DNA of 64,000 bases from Geodermatophilus marinus (GTDB taxonomy: Bacteria > Actinomycetota > Actinomycetes > Mycobacteriales > Geodermatophilaceae): the NCBI RefSeq assembly GCF_003428645.1, contig NZ_QVQH01000001.1, forward strand, positions 1 through 64,000. Reading direction: 5' to 3'. Positions 59,968 to 64,000 of the stretch are shown piece by piece (the first letter of the stretch is position 1; the number at the start of each line of letters is the position of its first letter). The notes beneath the pieces were generated by a model. That model searched no databases. It had not been told where the DNA came from and saw nothing but the letters and a program-made list of their open reading frames with translations. The position numbers were made by a program, and so were the translations under genes.

Positions 59968-60020
59968 GGCCGCAGAGCCTGCCGCACCGCGGGGCGCCCC
60001 GGCCAGGGCCGGGGGTCGGG

Positions 60021-60170
60021 TCAGGGGGTGTCGGCGCCCCCGCCGTCGCTGTCCTCGCCCTCGGCCGGCTGCTGCGGGTGCGGGGTGGTCCCGGACCCCT
60101 TGGCCTCGCGGTCGGGTGCGCCGCCGTCCGGCTGGTCGACGTCCGGGGCGCGGTCGGTGGGCTCGGTCAT
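60021..60170 (-). CDS. Small acidic disordered protein
   Basis: 49 aa beginning MTEPTDRAPDVDQPDG and ending SDGGGADTP; Asp/Pro/Gly-rich. The ATG is preceded by AGGAG with six-base spacing, a clear ribosome binding site. Fifth member of this composition class in the window. Confidence 0.6.
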   Translation of the reverse strand: MTEPTDRAPDVDQPDGGAPDREAKGSGTTPHPQQPAEGEDSDGGGADTP

Positions 60171-60251
60171 CTGTCGCTCCTGTCGGCTCGGGCGCGGGGA
60201 CCGCCTGCGGTCCCCGCGGTGGCAGTGCCCGCCGCCGGGCCGGGGAAACGG

Positions 60252-61208
60252 TCAGCCCACCCGCTCCGGCCCGGGGACCCGGTCGAGCAGCGCGTCCACC
60301 GCGGCGCGGTCCGGGAGGGCACCGCGGGCGCCCGGCGCGGTGGTCGACAGCGCCGCGGCGGCCACGGCCTCGCGCACGGCCTCCGGCAGCGCGGCCCCCG
60401 CGGCCAGCGCGGCACCGAGCGCGCCGCAGAAGCAGTCGCCGGCGCCGGTCGTGTCCACGGCCCGCACCGGCGGCGGGGGCTGCAGCAGCACCGGGCCGTC
60501 GCCCGGGACCAGCAGCGCGCCGCGGGCGCCGAGGGTCACCACGGTGGTCGGGCCGAGCGCTCGGGCCAGCGCGGCGAGCTCGGCCGGGCCGCGCTCCCCG
60601 GGCGGGGCCCCGGCCAGCTGCACCAGCTCGTGCTCGTTGGGCACCAGCACGTCGACGCGGTCGAGCAGCTCGGGCGGCAGCTGCCGCGGCGGCGCCGGGG
60701 TGAGGACGACGGTGCCGCGGGCCGTCGCGGCGGCGGCCGACACCGCGGCCGGCGGGACCTCCAGCTGGAGCAGCACCACCCGGGCGTCGCGCACCGCGTC
60801 GCCCCCGACGTCCGCGGGTTCCAGCCGGGCGTTGGCCCCGGGCACCACGACGATGAGGTTCTCCCCGCTGCCCTCCTCCACCGGGATGGTCGCCGTCCCG
60901 GTCGGCACCCCGGCGGTGACCCGGACCGCACCGACGTCCACGCCGACCTCGATCAGGGCGGCCCGCTGGCGCTCCCCCGCCGGGTCGTCGCCGACCCGCC
61001 CCACCATCGCCACGCCGCCGGTCAGCCGGCCGGCCGCCGCGGCCTGGTTGGCACCCTTCCCGCCCGGGGCCAGGCTCGTCCCCCGCCCGACCACGGTCTC
61101 CCCCCGGCCGGGCAGCCGGGCGACGGTGACGAGCACGTCCTCGTTGAGGCTGCCGACGACGGTGACGGGCACGTCCTCGTCGAGGCTGCCGACGACGGTG
61201 ACGGGCAC
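60252..61208 (-). CDS. rbsK: Ribokinase-type PfkB carbohydrate kinase
   Basis: 318 aa. GGKGANQA (49-56) is PfkB signature 1 and TTGAGDCFCG (GAGD 255-258, Asp258 catalytic base) is signature 2; LVPNEHEL contacts the nucleotide region. It phosphorylates ribose or a related pentose at O5. The GTG start at 61208 has AGGAGG upstream. Odd: the first 12 codons (VPVTVVGSLDED) are an in-frame tandem duplicate of the next 12 (VPVTVVGSLNED), repeating the first beta strand and its GSLNED turn. No ribose transporter is adjacent. Confidence 0.9.
   Translation of the reverse strand: MPVTVVGSLDEDVPVTVVGSLNEDVLVTVARLPGRGETVVGRGTSLAPGGKGANQAAAAGRLTGGVAMVGRVGDDPAGERQRAALIEVGVDVGAVRVTAGVPTGTATIPVEEGSGENLIVVVPGANARLEPADVGGDAVRDARVVLLQLEVPPAAVSAAAATARGTVVLTPAPPRQLPPELLDRVDVLVPNEHELVQLAGAPPGERGPAELAALARALGPTTVVTLGARGALLVPGDGPVLLQPPPPVRAVDTTGAGDCFCGALGAALAAGAALPEAVREAVAAAALSTTAPGARGALPDRAAVDALLDRVPGPERVG
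61137..61208 (-). repeat. 36-bp in-frame tandem duplication in rbsK
   Basis: 61137-61172 and 61173-61208 are identical except for one base, which changes Asn to Asp. The ribosome binding site lies before the outer copy only, so both are translated. Confidence 0.95.
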
Positions 61209-61237
61209 TCGGACCTCCTGGGGGGTGGGACCCCTCC

Positions 61238-61735
61238 CTACCAGTCCCGCTTCCGGCGCAGCCGCAGCGGGGCGACGTACCAGACGACCACGCCCAGCAG
61301 CACCGCCCAGGCGCACCCGACCACCGCCGGCCACCGGCCCAGGGCGACGTCGAGCACCAGGAGCACCGCGCTGGCGATGCCGATCAGCAGGAGGCCCAGC
61401 CCGGCCAGCAGCGCGCGGTCGGCGAAGGTCACCAGCTCCTCCTTGCGCTGCTGGCGGAACAGCAGCCGGTGGAAGGAGACCGGTGCGATGAGCAGCAGCG
61501 TGGCGCTGGCCGTGCTCATCAGCGTGGTCGTGTAGACGGTGCGGCCGAAGCCGTCGAGGTCGTCGAAGCGGGCGGTGAAGGCGAGGGTCAGCAGGAAGGC
61601 GAACAGCACCTGCACGCCGGTGATGACCACCCGGGTCTCCTGGAGGAGCTCGGCGAGGTTGCGGTCGAGCACCTCGTCGCGGGTCTGCCCTCGCGCCTCC
61701 ACGGTGCGCTCCAGGTCGGTCCGTTTCTGCGCCAC
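61238..61735 (-). CDS. DUF6328 membrane protein
   Basis: 165 aa. RNLAELLQETRVVITGVQVLFAFLLTLAFTARF, LLIAPVSFHRLLFRQQRKEELV, then two further TM helices: the standard DUF6328 layout, function unknown. GTG start, with 49 bp to the divergent DUF3140 start. It ends 29 bp before ribokinase on the same strand. Confidence 0.82.
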   Translation of the reverse strand: MAQKRTDLERTVEARGQTRDEVLDRNLAELLQETRVVITGVQVLFAFLLTLAFTARFDDLDGFGRTVYTTTLMSTASATLLLIAPVSFHRLLFRQQRKEELVTFADRALLAGLGLLLIGIASAVLLVLDVALGRWPAVVGCAWAVLLGVVVWYVAPLRLRRKRDW

Positions 61736-61784
61736 GGCCCTGCGGTACCGCACCCGGGACCACCGGACACCTGGGAGGGGCGGC

Positions 61785-62126
61785 ATGGCCGACGAGGACC
61801 ACGACACCATCCGTCGCGAGTTCGGCGAGGCGGTGAACATGACGCCCAAGGAGCTCGAGGAGTGGCTGGAGACCGACGAGTCGAAGTCGGTCGGGCAGAA
61901 GAGCGGCGGGTCGGGGGAGTCCACCGGCCACGAGTCGGGGCGCCGCATCGTCGAGCTGCTGCGCACGAAGAAGGACGACCTCAGCGACGACGACTACGCG
62001 CACATGCGCAAGGTGCACGGTTACGTGCAGCGGCACCTGGCCCAGGAGCCGGAGAAGGAGGACGTCGAGGGCTCGAAGTGGCGCTACTCGCTGATGAACT
62101 GGGGTCACGACCCGCTGAAGGGGTGA
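61785..62126 (+). CDS. DUF3140 protein
   Basis: 113 aa, acidic and helical. EFGEAVNMTPKELEEWLETDES, GHESGRRIVELLRTKKDDLSDDDYAHMRKVHGYVQRHL and the end WRYSLMNWGHDPLKG are the family's conserved blocks. Function unknown; the WGHDPLK end suggests nucleic acid contact (annotated DNA-binding in some genomes). ATG with GGGAGGGG upstream. Confidence 0.88.
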   Translation: MADEDHDTIRREFGEAVNMTPKELEEWLETDESKSVGQKSGGSGESTGHESGRRIVELLRTKKDDLSDDDYAHMRKVHGYVQRHLAQEPEKEDVEGSKWRYSLMNWGHDPLKG

Positions 62127-62196
62127 CCGCCCACCCGTGCGGCCGCGATCATGGCCCCGTGACCACCTCACAGGCCCCGACGGCGGTCGCGGCGCC

Positions 62197-62943
62197 GTGA
62201 TCGACGGGAACGGCAGCAGCGACGGCAGCGGGAACGGCAACGGCGTCGGGCGGCGGCGCAACGACCCGGCGCAGTACGACGAGCTGGCCGGGGAGTGGTG
62301 GCGGCACGACGGCGAGTTCGCCGCCCTGCACTGGCTGGCCGCCTCGCGGGCCGGGAACATCCCGCCGGCGGGGCACCCGGGTGCGCTCCTGGTCGACCTC
62401 GGCTGCGGCGGCGGGCTCATGGCCCCGTACGCGGCGCGGCTGGGGTACCGGCACGTGGGCGTCGACACCGGGGTGCCCGGGCTGCGGCTGGCGCGCGACC
62501 ACGGCGTCCTCCCCCTCGCCGCCTCCGCGCTGGCGGTGCCGCTGGCCGACGGCTGCGCCGACGTGGTGCTGGCCTGCGAGCTGCTCGAGCACGTCGAGGA
62601 CGACGTCGGCGTGCTCGCCGAGTGCGCCCGCCTGCTGCGGCCCGGCGGCGTCCTGGTCCTCGACGCGCTGGCCGCGGGCCGGCTCTCCACGCTGGTCAAC
62701 GTGCACCTGCTCGAACGGCTGCCCGGCGGCCCGCCGCGCGGGCTGCACGACCCGGCCCTGTTCGTCGACCGGGCGCGGCTGCTCGAGGCCGCCGACCGGC
62801 TGGGGCTGGACCTGCGGCTGGTGGGGCTGCGGCCGTCCCTGCGCGAGGCGGTGGCCTGGCGGCTGGGACGCCGCCGCCTGGTGACCATGAAGCCGATCCG
62901 CTCGACCGCGGTGGTCTTCGCCGGCTACGGGCGCAAGCGGTGA
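62197..62943 (+). CDS. SAM-dependent methyltransferase (UbiG-like)
   Basis: 248 aa, class I Rossmann fold. Asn/Gly/Ser head 1-20, then YDELAGEWWRHDGEFAALHW (as in UbiG), motif I LLVDLGCGGGLMA, motif post-I HVGVDTGVPG, motif II ADVVLACELLEHVED. UbiG-like enzymes methylate hydroxyl groups on quinone rings. It stands directly before a type III polyketide synthase, so an O-methylated alkylresorcinol, alkylpyrone or quinone is a likely product. GTG start overlaps the stop of a 13-codon mini-ORF (62159-62200). Confidence 0.88.
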   Translation: MIDGNGSSDGSGNGNGVGRRRNDPAQYDELAGEWWRHDGEFAALHWLAASRAGNIPPAGHPGALLVDLGCGGGLMAPYAARLGYRHVGVDTGVPGLRLARDHGVLPLAASALAVPLADGCADVVLACELLEHVEDDVGVLAECARLLRPGGVLVLDALAAGRLSTLVNVHLLERLPGGPPRGLHDPALFVDRARLLEAADRLGLDLRLVGLRPSLREAVAWRLGRRRLVTMKPIRSTAVVFAGYGRKR

Positions 62944-63055
62944 GCGGCGCGTGCGGTGCGGCGCGGTGGCGTGCCGGCCGGACCCGTGGAGGGGCGATGC
63001 GCGCAGCTCACCCGTACGGTCGGGGCATGACGTCGAGCGCGGGAACCGGTCGCCG

Positions 63056-64000
63056 GTGACCGCCGCCGTCGTGACCGGCGCCGGCTCCGCGCTGCCGGCG
63101 ACGATCGACCAGGACGCCGTCTGGGACGGCTTCTTCGCCGGCCACTACGCCGGTCTGCGCGCCGCCCGGCGCATCTTCCGCTCCTCCGGGGTGCGCCGCC
63201 GGCACGCCGTGGCCAACCCGGTCGACGAGGACCTCTCCGGCTGGGGCACCGGCGCGCGGATGCAGCGCTACGTCGAGGAGGCGCTGCCGCTGGGCAAGCA
63301 GGCGGTCGCCGGGGCGCTGGACGCCGCGGGCCTGTCGCCCGGCGAGGTGGGGCTCTTCGCCGTCGCCACCTGCACCGGCTACGCCACCCCGGGCCTGGAC
63401 ATCCGCCTGGCCGGCGACCTGGGCATGCCGGCCGACCTGCAGCGGCTGCTGGTCGGCCACATGGGCTGCTACGCCGCCGTCCCGGGGCTGTCGGCCGTCG
63501 GCGACTTCGTGACGGCCCGGTCCCGCCCGGCCGTGCTGCTGTGCTGCGAGCTGACCAGCCTGCACGTGCAGCCGGCCCGGGCCGAGCTCGACCAGGTGGT
63601 GGCGCACGCGCTGTTCTCCGACGCCGCGGCCGCCCTCGTGGTGGAGCCCGGGGCCCGCCGGGGCCGGCGGCTGGCCGCGGTGGTGGCCCGCACCGACGCC
63701 TCCACCGCCGACCACATGACCTGGGACGTCACCGACCTCGGCTTCCGGATGGGGCTGTCCCCGCGGGTGCCCGACGTCCTCTGCCGGCACGTCGGGGACG
63801 TCGTCGACCAGCTGCTCACCGGCGCCGGGCTGCGGGTGGAGGACGTCGCCGGCTGGGCGGTGCACCCCGGCGGCCCGCGCATCCTCGACGTGGTGCGCGA
63901 CGAGCTGGGGCTGGGCGAGGACCGGATGGCCGCCTCGCGGCGGGTCCTGGCCGAGCACGGCAACTGCTCCTCGGTGACCGTGCTGCTCGTCCTCGAGGAG
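63056..64000 (+). CDS. Type III polyketide synthase (partial)
   Basis: 315 codons open to the right edge; the usual length is about 350, so 30-40 residues are missing. Thiolase fold with catalytic Cys138 (VGHMGCYAAVPGL), His270 (WAVHPGGPRIL) and Asn303 (AEHGNCSSVTVLL), the full chalcone/alkylresorcinol synthase triad. The N-terminus TGAGSALPATIDQDAVWDGFFAGHY resembles actinobacterial alkylresorcinol/alkylpyrone synthases. It condenses malonyl-CoA units on an acyl starter. The GTG overlaps the stop of a 10-codon mini-ORF (63027-63059). Together with the methyltransferase it starts a probable biosynthetic cluster continuing beyond the window. Confidence 0.93.
   Translation, partial: MTAAVVTGAGSALPATIDQDAVWDGFFAGHYAGLRAARRIFRSSGVRRRHAVANPVDEDLSGWGTGARMQRYVEEALPLGKQAVAGALDAAGLSPGEVGLFAVATCTGYATPGLDIRLAGDLGMPADLQRLLVGHMGCYAAVPGLSAVGDFVTARSRPAVLLCCELTSLHVQPARAELDQVVAHALFSDAAAALVVEPGARRGRRLAAVVARTDASTADHMTWDVTDLGFRMGLSPRVPDVLCRHVGDVVDQLLTGAGLRVEDVAGWAVHPGGPRILDVVRDELGLGEDRMAASRRVLAEHGNCSSVTVLLVLEE

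Overview
The window is very GC-rich (G/C at almost every third codon position), uses GTG starts freely and has many GTGA/ATGA start-stop overlaps. Family content includes an acVLRF1-type peptidyl-tRNA hydrolase, a DUF222-HNH nuclease under a LexA-like box, a FadE5-like acyl-CoA dehydrogenase, an F420-type luciferase-like oxidoreductase, DUF3140, DUF6328, DUF3817, YrdB and GTP-type PEP carboxykinase. Together these point to a free-living actinobacterium, most likely of the Geodermatophilaceae type (Geodermatophilus, Blastococcus, Modestobacter). That placement is inference from family content, not from a database search. No rRNA, tRNA, CRISPR array or prophage was seen. The only clear mobile DNA is a transposase start at the left edge.

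Layout. 1-5.6 kb: IS edge, a hypothetical gene it may have truncated, a GH13 alpha-glucosidase, a VOC protein, an MFS exporter and an FKBP. 5.7-8.7 kb: an ArsR/SRPBCC pair and pckG. 9.0-11.3 kb: a coupled MFS/rhodanese/acVLRF1 operon. 11.5-18 kb: cell envelope genes (bifunctional penicillin-binding protein, YihY membrane protein, FAD oxidoreductase, small lipoprotein, NlpC/P60 hydrolase). 18-22 kb: small conserved proteins and a serine beta-lactamase-like hydrolase. 22.2-26.6 kb: a Lrp-type regulator divergent from a branched-chain 2-oxoacid dehydrogenase E1a-E1b-E2 operon. 26.7-28.4 kb: an AGE-family isomerase and an SRPBCC protein. 28.7-34.9 kb: a complete fructose phosphotransferase locus (HPr, EIIABC, 1-phosphofructokinase, FruR, and divergent Enzyme I). 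35-39.7 kb: a diguanylate cyclase, a tyrosine phosphatase and a DUF222-HNH nuclease. 40-44.9 kb: a five-gene branched-chain-amino-acid-type ABC importer. 45-50.2 kb: a glycosylase-like protein, and 3-hydroxybutyrate dehydrogenase with a PucR/GAF regulator divergent from an MHS transporter. 50.4-54 kb: an ABC exporter with a DesK/DesR-like two-component system. 54-60.2 kb: a FadE5-like dehydrogenase, a LapA-like protein, a TetR regulator, an F420-type oxidoreductase and several tiny acidic proteins. 60.2-64 kb: ribokinase, two DUF proteins, and a methyltransferase plus type III polyketide synthase running off the right edge.

Physiology. The loci suggest a heterotroph that takes up fructose by a PTS, degrades branched-chain keto acids, fatty acids and 3-hydroxybutyrate, makes PEP through pckG, and couples several catabolic blocks to local regulators with visible palindromes.

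The most unusual signals lie outside coding sequence. One is a family of hairpin repeats placed directly after stop codons, with a near-constant core and gene-specific arms, once amplified to a four-copy 63-bp array. Another is a roughly 310-base antisense overlap in which the Pro-rich tail of a penicillin-binding protein and the Gly-rich tail of a YihY protein are written on opposite strands. There are also well-placed operator palindromes (LexA-like, FadE5 promoter, bkd divergent region, fruR).
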